From NCBI GenBank assembly GCA_965215025.1, contig CBDCCV010000001.1, forward strand, positions 186,001 through 250,000: a stretch of DNA of 64,000 bases. Direction: 5' to 3'. The notes beneath the pieces are model-generated. The model was not told the origin of the DNA. It did not search any database and worked only from the letters and a program-made list of their open reading frames with translations. Source of the DNA: CBDCCV01 sp965215025 (GTDB taxonomy: Bacteria > Bacteroidota > Rhodothermia > Rhodothermales > Salinibacteraceae). Below are positions 26,177-35,159 of the stretch, one piece after another (position 1 is the first letter of the stretch; every line of letters begins with the position of its first letter). The position numbers and the translations under genes are program-made.

Positions 26177-28990
26177 ATGCCAACTGATATCGCCAGGGCT
26201 ATGCGCCTGCCCTGTCTGGTGCTTTCCGCTCTCGTGCTGTTGATCGCGGCCGGCCCCTCGGCTCAGGCTCAGCAGGCCCCGCCGGCTTACCGCACCGCGC
26301 CGGGGGGGCCGAGCGTTGCCGTAGCAAAAGCTGTTGCCGTAGCAAAAGCCAAAGCGCGGCACGAACGGGCCGCCTCGGGTCGCATCACCGGAGAGGTGAC
26401 GGACGCGCAGACGGGCCAGCCCCTGCCGGGCGCCAACGTGGTGCTTGAGGAGACAAGGCGCGGGACGGCAACGGGGCCGGAAGGGCGCTACACGTTGCGC
26501 GGCGTGCCCGCTGGCGAGCATACCCTCGTCGTCTCTTACCTCGGCTATGCGGAAGAGCGGGTGCAAATCCGCGTCGAGGACGGCGCAGCGGCTATCCAGG
26601 ACGTGGCGCTCTCGCCCGCCGTGATCGAGGGAGAGGAGGTGACCGTGCTGGGCTTCCGCGCGCAGGGGCAGGCGCGCGCGCTCAACATCCAGAAGAACGC
26701 GGCCAACATCGTCAACGTCGTCGCCTCCGACCAGTTCGGCCGCTTCCCTGACGCCACGGCGCCCGAGGCGCTTCAGCGCCTGCCCGGCCTCAGCGTGCAG
26801 CGCGACCAGGGCGAGGGGCGCTACGTCCAGATCCGCGGCGGTGCCCCCAAGAACACGCTCGTCACTTTCAACGGCGTGCGCGTGCCCTCGCCCGAAGGGG
26901 AGGAGCGGCAGATCCAGCTCGACGCCGTCCCGGTGGACCTCTTGGAACGCATCCGCGTGACGAAGGCGCTTATGCCCGACCAGGACGCCGAGGCCATCGG
27001 TGGCTCGGTAGACCTGGAAACGAAGAAGGGGCCGCAGGAGCGCTTCCTGAGCGCTGAGGTGGCCGGCGGCTACGGCACCATCCGCGAGGACCCGACCTAC
27101 AAGCTTGCCGCCACCTACGGCGACCGCGTGGCCGACGACCGCTTGGGCTTTTTGACGAGCGTCTCCTACCGCCGCCGCGACTTCGGCTCCGACGACGTCG
27201 AACCCATCTACGACATCGGCGACCCAGGCCGCTCCGACGACGACGCGCTCGTCGAGCACGAGACGCGCTACTACGACATCATGCGTGCGCGGCTTGGCTT
27301 AACCGGCTCGATGGACTACCGCCTCGGCGCGAACTCGGAGCTTTACCTGCGCGGCGTCCTCACCCAGCTGCGCGACGACGAGTACCAGCCCAACCTCATC
27401 AGCATCATCGAAGACGGCGAGCTGGAGTACGAGCACAAAGACCGCCTGGAGACGGCCCGCTCCATCAGCCTCGCGGGCGGCGGGGAGCACCTGCTGGGCG
27501 AGCTGGGCCTGGGCTACGACCTCTCGTGGACACGCTCGGTCGAGGACACGCCTCGCGAAAACGAACTCCTCTTCGCGCGTGAGGACGTGAGCTTCAGCCC
27601 CTCCCTCGGCGACGATCCCGAAGACATCCAGCCGAACCCGTCGGCGGTGGGGCCGCTAGCCTTCAGCGAGTTCGTGAACGAAGACAAGCACATCACCAAC
27701 ACCAACCTCGTCGCCGAAGCGAACGCCGACCTGCCGTACCGTTTGGCGGAGATGACGGGCAGCCTCGAGTTCGGCGGCAGGTTCCGTCACAAAAGCGCGG
27801 ATCAGGAAGTGGCCGTCACCGAGTACGGCCTCGTGGACGGCGCCGCGGACGTCATGCTGGGCACGGACATCGGCAGCCCCTTCTCGCTGGGCGACTACAA
27901 CCCCGGCCGCTACGCCTTTCCCGACGTGGCCGTGAGGCCGGGCGACATCCGCGACTTTACCGCGCGCTACGCCGACCGCCTCGAAGGCGAGGCCGACCTC
28001 GAGGCCGACACCGAGGACTACGACCTCACCGAAGACGTGGTCGCCGCGTACGTCATGACGGCGCTGGACGTGACGGACCGCCTCCTCGTCCTGCCCGGCG
28101 TGCGCTACGAGCACACCTTCACCGACGCCCAAGGCAACGCCTTCGACCCCGAGGCCGAGGCGCTCTCGCCGACGCGCTCCGAAGACGACTACGGGCAGCT
28201 TTTCCCGATGCTGCACGTGCGTTACCGCCCCGCACCGAACACGAACCTGCGCGCGGCGGTCACGCGCTCCCTGGCACGCCCCAACTACTTCTTCCTCGTC
28301 CCCTACCGCATCCGCGACGAGAACGAGCTGGAGCTGGGCAACCCCGGCCTCGACCCCACGACCTCGCTCAACCTCGACCTGATGCTGGAGCATTACACCG
28401 AATCCATCGGGGCGTACTCGGCCGGCCTCTTCTACAAGCGCCTCCAGGACCCGGTGCTCGTCTTCCGGGGCGAGCTGGTCGAAGGCGGCGAGACGTTCGA
28501 GGCCACGCAGCCGCGCAACGGCGAGAGCGGGCGGATCTGGGGCGTGGAGGCCTCTGCGCAGCAGCAGCTCCGGTTCTTGCCGGGCGCCCTGGGCGGGCTG
28601 GGCTTTTACGTCAACTACACGTACACGCAGTCGCAGAGCACACTCCTGGGCGGGCGCGAGCTGCCGTTCCCCGGGCAGTCGGACCACCTGCTCAACGCGG
28701 CGCTCAGCTACGAACGCGGCGGCTTCTCCGGGCAGCTCAGCCTCAACTACACAGGCGACTTCCTCGAAGAAGTGGGCGAGGACGGCGAAGGCACCGACCG
28801 CTTCATAGACGAGCGCGTAGGGCTGGACGTCTCGGCCACCTATGACTTTGGCGCGGGGGTTAGCACGTACATAGAAGTTGTAAACCTGCTCAACGAGCCG
28901 CTCTACGCCTACCAGAGCATCGAGGAGCGCCCACTCCAGCGCGAGTTCTACGAGCGCTGGGGGTGGATCGGCCTTCGCTACAACCTGTGA
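26177..28990 (+). CDS. TonB-dependent receptor with regulatory-like N-domain
   Basis: About 937 residues. A signal peptide (LPCLVLSALVLLIAAGPSAQAQ) is followed by a carboxypeptidase-regulatory-like domain (GRITGEVTDAQTGQPLPGANV), a plug domain (NIVNVVASDQFGRFPDATAPEALQRLPGLSV then YVQIRGG) and a 22-strand-type barrel ending WGWIGLRYNL. The plug text matches the subfamily first named in Xanthomonas/Caulobacter, often linked to sugar or phosphorylated-ligand uptake. An ATG at 26201 is an equally good start. It lies 38 bases before the phytase-like lipoprotein, same strand, suggesting the receptor imports what that protein releases. Confidence 0.88.
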   Translation: MPTDIARAMRLPCLVLSALVLLIAAGPSAQAQQAPPAYRTAPGGPSVAVAKAVAVAKAKARHERAASGRITGEVTDAQTGQPLPGANVVLEETRRGTATGPEGRYTLRGVPAGEHTLVVSYLGYAEERVQIRVEDGAAAIQDVALSPAVIEGEEVTVLGFRAQGQARALNIQKNAANIVNVVASDQFGRFPDATAPEALQRLPGLSVQRDQGEGRYVQIRGGAPKNTLVTFNGVRVPSPEGEERQIQLDAVPVDLLERIRVTKALMPDQDAEAIGGSVDLETKKGPQERFLSAEVAGGYGTIREDPTYKLAATYGDRVADDRLGFLTSVSYRRRDFGSDDVEPIYDIGDPGRSDDDALVEHETRYYDIMRARLGLTGSMDYRLGANSELYLRGVLTQLRDDEYQPNLISIIEDGELEYEHKDRLETARSISLAGGGEHLLGELGLGYDLSWTRSVEDTPRENELLFAREDVSFSPSLGDDPEDIQPNPSAVGPLAFSEFVNEDKHITNTNLVAEANADLPYRLAEMTGSLEFGGRFRHKSADQEVAVTEYGLVDGAADVMLGTDIGSPFSLGDYNPGRYAFPDVAVRPGDIRDFTARYADRLEGEADLEADTEDYDLTEDVVAAYVMTALDVTDRLLVLPGVRYEHTFTDAQGNAFDPEAEALSPTRSEDDYGQLFPMLHVRYRPAPNTNLRAAVTRSLARPNYFFLVPYRIRDENELELGNPGLDPTTSLNLDLMLEHYTESIGAYSAGLFYKRLQDPVLVFRGELVEGGETFEATQPRNGESGRIWGVEASAQQQLRFLPGALGGLGFYVNYTYTQSQSTLLGGRELPFPGQSDHLLNAALSYERGGFSGQLSLNYTGDFLEEVGEDGEGTDRFIDERVGLDVSATYDFGAGVSTYIEVVNLLNEPLYAYQSIEERPLQREFYERWGWIGLRYNL
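26315..26350 (+). repeat. 18-bp tandem duplication within the TonB receptor
   Basis: Two copies of GTTGCCGTAGCAAAAGCT (second ends in C) back to back, encoding VAVAKA twice just after the signal peptide. Copy number could vary between strains without shifting the frame. Confidence 0.9.
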
Positions 28991-29028
28991 CTCGGCCTTC
29001 TGCGGCCTCCGATATCCGCTCTTCGCGC

Positions 29029-32000
29029 ATGCGCTTCTTCCCAGCCCTGCTCGTTGCTTGCCTGCTGCTGGCCGGCTGCCAGAACAGCTACTCGGCGCCG
29101 CCGAGCGTCCCGGCCGCCTCCGCGATGCCGGACACGGTGCAGGTCGCCGAGGTCTTCTTCACGCCGCGTGACACGAGCGACAACGTGGATTCGCCCGCCG
29201 TGTGGCACGGGCCGGACGGGCAGCACTGGCTGCTGGCGACGGCCAAGGAAGGCGACGTCATCCGCGTGCACGACGCGGCCACGGGCGCGGTCCTCCGGCG
29301 CGTAGGCGGGTCGGGGACAAGCCTCGGCCAGTTGGACCGGCCCAACGGCGTCGCGGTCGTCGGCAATCTGATGGTCGTTGTCGAGCGCAACAACGCGCGC
29401 CTCCAGGTCTTCTCGCTGCCGGGGCTGGAGCCGCTGGGCACCTTCGGCTCAGGCCGCCTGCGCCGCCCCTACGGCATCGCGGCGTACGAGGCCGCGCCGG
29501 GCCGCTACGTCGCCTACGTGACCGACAACTACGAAACCCCCGACGGACAGATTCCGCCGGACTCTGCGCTGGGCGAGCGCGTCAAGCAGTTCCGCTTCTC
29601 GGTAGAGGATGGCGAACTGCGGAGCGCGCACGTGCGCACCTTCGGCGACACGAGCGGGCCGGGCGTGCTGCGCAAGGTCGAGTCGCTGTGGGTGGACCCG
29701 GCCCGCCGCCACCTGCTGATCGCGGAGGAAAAAGAGGGCGAGTCGCAGATCAAGGTGTACGACCTCGAAGGCAACCACCTTCCCCAGCTGGGCATCCCGG
29801 CGCGCTACTTCCCCCACGAGGCCGAGGGCATCGTCCTATACCCCTGCGCCGACGGCGGCGGCTACTGGATCACGACCGATCAGAGCGACGTGGGCAACAC
29901 GTTCCACGTCTTCGGCCGCGAGGACTTCGCGTACAGAGGGTCGTTCCAGGGGCGGGTCGTTTCCAACACCGATGGCATCGCGGTCACGCCGCGCCGCTTC
30001 GGGCCGTTCGAGCGCGGCGCACTCTACGCCGTGCACGACGACGGCAACACGGCCGCGTTCGCGTGGGGCGACATCGCCGAGGCGCTGGGCCTCTCGGAAT
30101 GTGCGGCGTCCGGTCAGCCGACGGGCCGCCGAATGAACGCCCCCAGCGACACCGCAGCCCCCGACCGGCAGACGGCCTTTCGCGTGCGCGCGGATTTCGA
30201 TGCGGAGCTGAACGCAGACGCAGGATGGGCTGGCGCCCTCAACGAGAACGTCACCGCGCGCGTGGAAAAACCTTTCCGCCTCCGCTTCGAGCTGGCGAGC
30301 GCCGCAGGCGCGCCCCAGGAACGCCGCTTCCGCCTGCAGCACCGGCGCAACGGCGGCGCCTGGACAGACGTGGACGCGCAGCGCTTCCCCAAGCCCGAAC
30401 AGGAGCATACGCTGACCTTCGAGGAGGGCAGCGTCGGTGCAGCACCCGGAGACTGGCGCATCGTCCAGGGCAACCCGTCGGCTGTGGAGGTGGCGCCCAG
30501 CGAGGAGCAGCCGTTCCTCCGGGCGCGCACCGGTCAGGAGCCGCTCTTGGGCATCAGCCGGCACGAAACGCGCTGGGCGCCCACAGCGCTCACGGCTACG
30601 CTTCGCCTGCCCGAGGGAGATCCATCGGGAGCCGGCATCGTCTTCGGGTACACCGATCCGGAGAACTACTACCGCGTGGACCTGGACGCTGCGGGCGCCA
30701 TCCGCGTAAGCCGCTTCGCTGGTGGGGAGGAGGAAACTGTCGCCGCAATGCAAGCGGACGTTGCCTCCGGCCAGTGGCTCGACGTCGAAATTGAAGTCGA
30801 GGGCGATGAGGCGGCGGTCGAGTTCGAAGACGAAACGTTCACGGCCGACCTCGGCGCCGCCGCCCCGATTTCCGCGTTCGGATTCCACGTCCCCGCCGGC
30901 GGCGCGGCGGACTTCCGCGCGTTCGAGATCGAGGGCGAGCCGCGCACGCCGCGCGTCAGCATCGTCGCCGCCGGCGCCTACGAGCACGGCGCGGCGACGA
31001 CCGACCTGCTGGCAGGATCAGGCGCTCCGTACGGCGCGGGCGTGGGCATCAGCCTCGCCGAGGCGACGCCTCTGCTCTCCGAGGGCGGCGTCCAGAGCGA
31101 GTGGGAGTGGCCCCTCGTGATCCGCCGCTTCGCCGACGGGGCCGTCACGAACGACGAGGGCGACACCTTCGCGTTCCGGATGGCCTACGCGGACGGCCGC
31201 CCAGTCCCCGCCGACGCCCATCCGGTAATCACGGCCGCCGTGCCGCCGCGCCTGCTCGCGGGCACGTTCGTGGAGACGCCCGGCCGCATCGGTCCCTGGG
31301 AAGCGCCGGGCGGCGACCTGTACTTTTTGATGGAGCCGGCAGAAACGCACAACGTCCTGATGGTGGTCAAATCGACCGACGGGGGCGCGACTTGGCAGGA
31401 AATCGACGGCGCCAACCGGCCGGAGACGGGCGACCTCGAAGGGTTCGCGGCGGACTACGCAGAGGGCACGATCCACATGGTGCACCAGACCTCCGACGCG
31501 GTGCTTTACCACGCCTTCCGCACGTCGGAGCACCTGACCGCCCCCGACACGTGGCACGTGCGCGACGACACCGTCGCCACTCCGGGCGAACCGCCGACGC
31601 AGGTGGCGTCCGCCACGGTGCGCCCGGACGGCAGCCTCGTAGCCGTCTACGGCGGGCCGGCGAAGATCCGCTACAAGATCCGCGCGCCCAGCGGAGCGTG
31701 GGGCGACGAAACCGTCGTTGATGCGGACAGGCCGGCGGCAACGCTCTCCGGACCAATGACCGTGCTCAGCGAAGGGGGCATGGTGCACCTGGCCTACACC
31801 GAAATCGGCGAGGCCGAAGGCGTTGTCTGGTACCGCCGGATCCAGCCAGACGGTACGCTGACGCCGCGCGAAAAGCTCGCTTCCGGCGTCGGAACCTCCG
31901 AAGGCGCTCGCGGCGCGATCCTGCCGCTCGTTTTCCTGCCCGAAACGAACACCGTCGCGGTCGTCTACCGCCGGGCGAGCGGCCGGCTGTGGGCGCGGCG

Positions 32001-32355
32001 GATCGAGGGCGACGGCACGATCACCGCCCCAGCGCAGGTGACGGACCGGGCCGTCGTCCAAAACGCGGTGGACTCCGACCAGGCCGGGGCCGACGCCGTC
32101 GCGGCTGGCGGCGCGGTGCACGTGCTGTTCATCGGGGAGAGCACGGGGCACCTCTACCACACCCAAAGCGGCGCGGCGGGCGTGTGGGCACCGGCCACGC
32201 TGGAAGTGGACGGCATCGCCGGTCAGTGGGTCCGGGGGATGCCGCTGCGGCGCGACGGCGGCGCGCCGGGCGTGTACGGCTACGTCTACGACGCTGGCTC
32301 GGACGGCGGCTCCGGGATGAACTGGTACGGCGAGGTGCCCCTGGAGGGGAGCTGA
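29029..32355 (+). CDS. Phytase-like lipoprotein with LamG-like and sialidase-like domains
   Basis: A 1108-residue lipoprotein; LLLAGC puts the lipid on Cys17. Residues about 35-360 resemble beta-propeller phytase (DTSDNVDSPAVWHG, GQLDRPNGVAVV, HEAEGIVLYPCADGGGYWITTDQ). Residues about 385-440 hold an immunoglobulin-like segment with FRLQHRRNGGAWTDV. Residues about 450-640 look like a LamG/DUF1080-type lectin domain (AGIVFGYTDPENYYRVDLD). From about 680 a sialidase/BNR-like propeller follows with one Asp-box, STDGGATWQ. By family the first part would release phosphate from phytate or other phosphoesters; the binding parts may target polymers. The start was set by the signal peptide. It follows a TonB receptor. 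Confidence 0.75.
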   Translation: MRFFPALLVACLLLAGCQNSYSAPPSVPAASAMPDTVQVAEVFFTPRDTSDNVDSPAVWHGPDGQHWLLATAKEGDVIRVHDAATGAVLRRVGGSGTSLGQLDRPNGVAVVGNLMVVVERNNARLQVFSLPGLEPLGTFGSGRLRRPYGIAAYEAAPGRYVAYVTDNYETPDGQIPPDSALGERVKQFRFSVEDGELRSAHVRTFGDTSGPGVLRKVESLWVDPARRHLLIAEEKEGESQIKVYDLEGNHLPQLGIPARYFPHEAEGIVLYPCADGGGYWITTDQSDVGNTFHVFGREDFAYRGSFQGRVVSNTDGIAVTPRRFGPFERGALYAVHDDGNTAAFAWGDIAEALGLSECAASGQPTGRRMNAPSDTAAPDRQTAFRVRADFDAELNADAGWAGALNENVTARVEKPFRLRFELASAAGAPQERRFRLQHRRNGGAWTDVDAQRFPKPEQEHTLTFEEGSVGAAPGDWRIVQGNPSAVEVAPSEEQPFLRARTGQEPLLGISRHETRWAPTALTATLRLPEGDPSGAGIVFGYTDPENYYRVDLDAAGAIRVSRFAGGEEETVAAMQADVASGQWLDVEIEVEGDEAAVEFEDETFTADLGAAAPISAFGFHVPAGGAADFRAFEIEGEPRTPRVSIVAAGAYEHGAATTDLLAGSGAPYGAGVGISLAEATPLLSEGGVQSEWEWPLVIRRFADGAVTNDEGDTFAFRMAYADGRPVPADAHPVITAAVPPRLLAGTFVETPGRIGPWEAPGGDLYFLMEPAETHNVLMVVKSTDGGATWQEIDGANRPETGDLEGFAADYAEGTIHMVHQTSDAVLYHAFRTSEHLTAPDTWHVRDDTVATPGEPPTQVASATVRPDGSLVAVYGGPAKIRYKIRAPSGAWGDETVVDADRPAATLSGPMTVLSEGGMVHLAYTEIGEAEGVVWYRRIQPDGTLTPREKLASGVGTSEGARGAILPLVFLPETNTVAVVYRRASGRLWARRIEGDGTITAPAQVTDRAVVQNAVDSDQAGADAVAAGGAVHVLFIGESTGHLYHTQSGAAGVWAPATLEVDGIAGQWVRGMPLRRDGGAPGVYGYVYDAGSDGGSGMNWYGEVPLEGS

Positions 32356-32500
32356 CCGGGCCGCCCCATGCGCGGCAGCCGCTCCAGCTGCTGCGCCCGC
32401 TCGAAGACGCTCGCCACGAGGAACGCGGCGTACTCCAGCGCTACGTCCTCGTAGATGCTTCGATGGCGTCGAGGTCTTTCAGCGCTTGCGGCCTCCGCTT
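32356..32500 (-). pseudogene. Frameshifted, truncated ParE/RelE-type toxin remnant
   Basis: Immediately after the antitoxin stop the minus strand reads KRRPQALKDLDAIEA in one frame and, after a one-base slip near 32457, IYEDVALEYAAFLVASVFERAQQLERLPRMGRP in another. Together these match the first half of ParE/RelE toxins (WSPRALKDLDAIxxYIxEDxP...RVFERxExLExFPxMGR). The ordinary start and the catalytic C-terminal half are missing, and the text runs into the 3' end of the phytase-like gene. The toxin is therefore dead. Confidence 0.7.
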
Positions 32501-32504
32501 TAAG

Positions 32505-32720
32505 TCAGCCGCGGCTCAGGTTCCACCGGCGCTCGCTGCGGGGCTTTTTGAACTCCTCGACCGCCTCGGCATGAGGAAGGCCCTGCCCGGTCTGCTCCAA
32601 GCCCGCCTGCACCTTGCGCAGCACGATGAGGCGCTCAATAACGTCCTCAAGGGCGATGCCTTCGTCAGGCAGCTCTTCAACGGCTTTCAAAACGTCGGCT
32701 TTCGAGAGCGTAGCGGGCAT
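32505..32720 (-). CDS. Antitoxin-like protein of a decayed type II module
   Basis: A 71-residue protein beginning MPATLSKADVLKAVEELPDE. The helical text ALEDVIERLIVLRKVQAGLEQTGQGLPHAEAVEEFKK is typical of small antitoxins paired with ParE/RelE toxins, with the usual Leu/Ile helix and a HEEV-like end. Toxin genes normally follow directly, and here a broken one does. The ATG was chosen over an upstream one that would include repeat sequence. It may survive as a harmless orphan or neutralise a related toxin elsewhere. Confidence 0.7.
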   Translation of the reverse strand: MPATLSKADVLKAVEELPDEGIALEDVIERLIVLRKVQAGLEQTGQGLPHAEAVEEFKKPRSERRWNLSRG

Positions 32721-32764
32721 GGCGGTATGAGGCTCGTGGCTAGAAGCGGTCTCAAAATTCAGTC

Positions 32765-32882
32765 TGTCATTGCGAGCGACTGAAAGGAGCGCGGCAATCT
32801 CATGCATGGTGCACCTCCAGACGAGATTGCACCAACGGGCACTTCCTTCGGTCGCCGCGTCGCTTCGCTCCTCGCAATGACA
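32765..32882. repeat. REPIN-like inverted pair, family G (TGTCATTGCGAG)
   Basis: Left arm 32765-32801 (TGTCATTGCGAGCGA ... GCGGCAATCTC) and inverted right arm 32823-32882 (GAGATTGC ... TCGCTTCGCTCCTCGCAATGACA). The right arm carries an insert of about 20 bases relative to the left. It lies between the antitoxin start and the htpX stop; a half copy is at 24364-24399. Confidence 0.85.
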
Positions 32883-32953
32883 GCGTTGGGAATTTTAAGA
32901 CCAGTTCTAAATTTCCGTAGGAACTGCTACCGCAGCAGGCGGCGCGGGTTCGC

Positions 32954-33799
32954 CTACACGCCCGTGCGCGCCATCTCGTTGAGGCGGGCGATGCGCTCCT
33001 CCGTGGGCGGGTGCGTGGAGAAGAGGCTGCGCAGGCCCGAGAGGCGCCCGGCGAACGGGTTGACGATGAACATGTGCGCCGTCGAGTCCGACGTGCTCTC
33101 GCTGTGCTTGAGGGGCGTGCGCTCGGCGGCGCGCTCGAGCTGCCGCAGCGCCGAGGCCAGCGCCTCGGGCTTGCCGCTGATCTCGGCCCCGCCGCGGTCG
33201 GCGGCGTACTCGCGCGAGCGGGAGATGGCCGTCTGGATCAGCATGGCGGCGATGGGCGCCAAGATCAGCATCAAAAGCGTGCCGACGAGGCCGCCCCGGT
33301 CGCGCCCGCCGAAGAAGAAGCCGAACCGCGCAATCAGCGTGATGCCGGCCGCCATCGCGGCGGCGATGGACGAGGTGAGGATGTCGCGGTTTTTGACGTG
33401 CGCCAGCTCGTGCGCCAAGACACCGTCGAGTTCGTCCTCGTCGAGCGCGCGCAAGATCCCTTCGGTCACGGCCACGACGGCGTGCTCGGGGTTCCGGCCC
33501 GTGGCAAAGGCGTTGGGCTGCTCCGAGGGGATGACGGCCACGCGCGGCATGGGCAGATCGGCGTTCTGGCGCAGGCGGTCCACGGCGGCGTAAAGGCGCG
33601 GTGCCTCGTCGGGGCCGACCACCTCGGCGCGGTACATCTTCAGGACAATCTTATCACTGAACCAGTAGCTCCCCGCGTTCATGGCGATGGCGATGAAGAA
33701 GGCGAGCGCCATCCCGCCCGGCCCGCCGATGGCGCGGCCCACGAGCGCGAAGAGGACGATCAGGACCGCCATGAGCGCGGCGGTGCGGAAGTAGTTCAT
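32954..33799 (-). CDS. htpX: Membrane zinc metalloprotease HtpX
   Basis: A 281-residue M48-family protease that degrades misfolded membrane proteins. It has two N-terminal membrane helices (ALMAVLIVLFALVG and GMALAFFIAIAMNAGSYWF), the zinc motif HELAH at residues 130-134, two further helices (AAMAAGITLIARFGFFF and LLMLILAPIAAMLIQTA) and the downstream Glu-containing SREYAADRGGAEISG. The C-terminus STHPPTEERIARL is typical. The start is MNYFRTAALM; the open frame further upstream contains repeat A. Length is normal. Confidence 0.95.
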   Translation of the reverse strand: MNYFRTAALMAVLIVLFALVGRAIGGPGGMALAFFIAIAMNAGSYWFSDKIVLKMYRAEVVGPDEAPRLYAAVDRLRQNADLPMPRVAVIPSEQPNAFATGRNPEHAVVAVTEGILRALDEDELDGVLAHELAHVKNRDILTSSIAAAMAAGITLIARFGFFFGGRDRGGLVGTLLMLILAPIAAMLIQTAISRSREYAADRGGAEISGKPEALASALRQLERAAERTPLKHSESTSDSTAHMFIVNPFAGRLSGLRSLFSTHPPTEERIARLNEMARTGV

Positions 33800-33921
33800 G
33801 GCAGAATCAGGGTTGTTCTTGTCATCGGTGCAGAGCCGTGGCGCGACGGCATTCTTCCTCCGGATAACCTGCTGGTTGTACCCGCCTCCGCCGCCGGAGG
33901 CTCCTTGCGTTTTCGGAGAAA

Positions 33922-33946
33922 GGGCGTATCGCAATACGCCCCTACG
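33922..33946. repeat. Family A palindrome, imperfect copy
   Basis: GGGCGTATCGCAATACGCCC followed by CTACG; it differs at one base from the core of the perfect copy at 9734-9763. It lies between the stop of the LysM/RlpA-like gene and the htpX start, 17 bases after that stop. Confidence 0.85.
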
Positions 33947-33962
33947 GCACGCACCTCAACCG

Positions 33963-35117
33963 TCACCGCATCACGTGCAGGGCCACGGCGGTCTCGTCGC
34001 TCCTTTCGGCGTCGAGGCCGAGGCGGCGGGCCACGGCGGCGGAGACGTCCATCAGGAACGCCTCGTCGAGCGGGCCGCGGTCGGCCACGGCGGCGAGGGT
34101 CTGCTGGCCGGTGGCTGGGTTTTCGATAAGGACGACGGTGCCGAAGGGCAAATCCGGGTGGCTCACGGTCAGCTTCTCGGGATCGTACGGCGCGCCGCCG
34201 GCCATGAGACGCCCGGCGAAGGCCTCCGGGTACACCTGCACGGGGCCACGCGCAGCGACGGGCGGCAGCGCCGCGCGGGGTTCGGGCTGTGGCGCGCGGC
34301 GGCCAGGAATGCGCAGGCGCTGCCCCGGCGTCACCTCGCGCTCTTCCAGCGCGTTCGCCCCTTGCAGGGCACGGACGCTCACGCCGTACCGCGCCGCCAC
34401 GTCGTAAATCGTCTCTCCCTCTTTCACCAGGTGCGTGGGCGCGGCCAACGAGGGCGGCAGGCGCAACGTCTGCCCCGCGTTGAGGAACGTGGAAAGGTTA
34501 GGGTTGAGCGCCAGCAGCGTGTCGGCCGTCGTGCCGTAGCGGTAAGCGATGGCGTAGAGCGTAGCCCCGCTCCCCTCCGCGATAGTGTGCGAGCCGTAGA
34601 CGGGCGGCGCGCGCTCGCCCTCGGCGGAAGACGCCGCGTCGGGCGTGGGTTCGGGCGGCTGCGCTTCGGGGAGCGGAGCGGCCGCCGTGTCAACGGGCGG
34701 CGGGGCCGGCGCGGACGTGTCCGGGCGGGCCTCGGTGGTCTCTGGTTCGGGCGCAACTTCCGGCTCCGGCGGGGGCGCCGCCTCGGCGGTATCGCGGGGC
34801 GCTTCTTCCGGCGGGGCGGGTGGCTCTTCCGGCGGCGCTTCTGCAGCGGGCGCGGCGGTGTCCGGCGGCGTAACGTCCGGCGGGGCGACGATAAGCTCTT
34901 GGCCGATGCGGATGGTGGTGCCGTCCAGATCGTTGAGGCGTTGCAGCCGCTCGACGGTGAGGCCGTAGCGCCGCGCCAGGCTGTAGAGCGTGTCGCCCCG
35001 TTTGACGGTATGCGTCTCGGCCTCGGCGGCGTCTTGCGCGCGCGCCGGGCCGGCCATCGCCAGGCCAAGCACCGCGCACGCCAGCACGCAGATCACGCCG
35101 CGCCTGCAATACGCCAT
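33963..35117 (-). CDS. LysM-repeat protein with RlpA-like C-terminal domain
   Basis: A 384-residue secreted protein. The signal peptide (MAYCRRGVICVLACAVLGLAMAGPARAQ) is followed by three LysM peptidoglycan-binding repeats: residues about 38-80 (HTVKRGDTLYSLARRYGL), about 165-210 (YGSHTIAEGSGATLYAIAYRYG) and about 215-260 (HLVKEGETIYDVAARYGV). A linker of about 80 residues rich in Pro, Glu and Ala separates the first two. The C-terminus (VYPEAFAGRLMAGGAPYDPEKLTVSHPDLPFGTVV) resembles the RlpA double-psi barrel. RlpA acts on peptidoglycan at the septum; this is inferred here. Confidence 0.85.
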   Translation of the reverse strand: MAYCRRGVICVLACAVLGLAMAGPARAQDAAEAETHTVKRGDTLYSLARRYGLTVERLQRLNDLDGTTIRIGQELIVAPPDVTPPDTAAPAAEAPPEEPPAPPEEAPRDTAEAAPPPEPEVAPEPETTEARPDTSAPAPPPVDTAAAPLPEAQPPEPTPDAASSAEGERAPPVYGSHTIAEGSGATLYAIAYRYGTTADTLLALNPNLSTFLNAGQTLRLPPSLAAPTHLVKEGETIYDVAARYGVSVRALQGANALEEREVTPGQRLRIPGRRAPQPEPRAALPPVAARGPVQVYPEAFAGRLMAGGAPYDPEKLTVSHPDLPFGTVVLIENPATGQQTLAAVADRGPLDEAFLMDVSAAVARRLGLDAERSDETAVALHVMR

Positions 35118-35159
35118 TAGTCTTCCGTCGTCCATCGTCGGTCGTCGTCTTTCAGTAAA

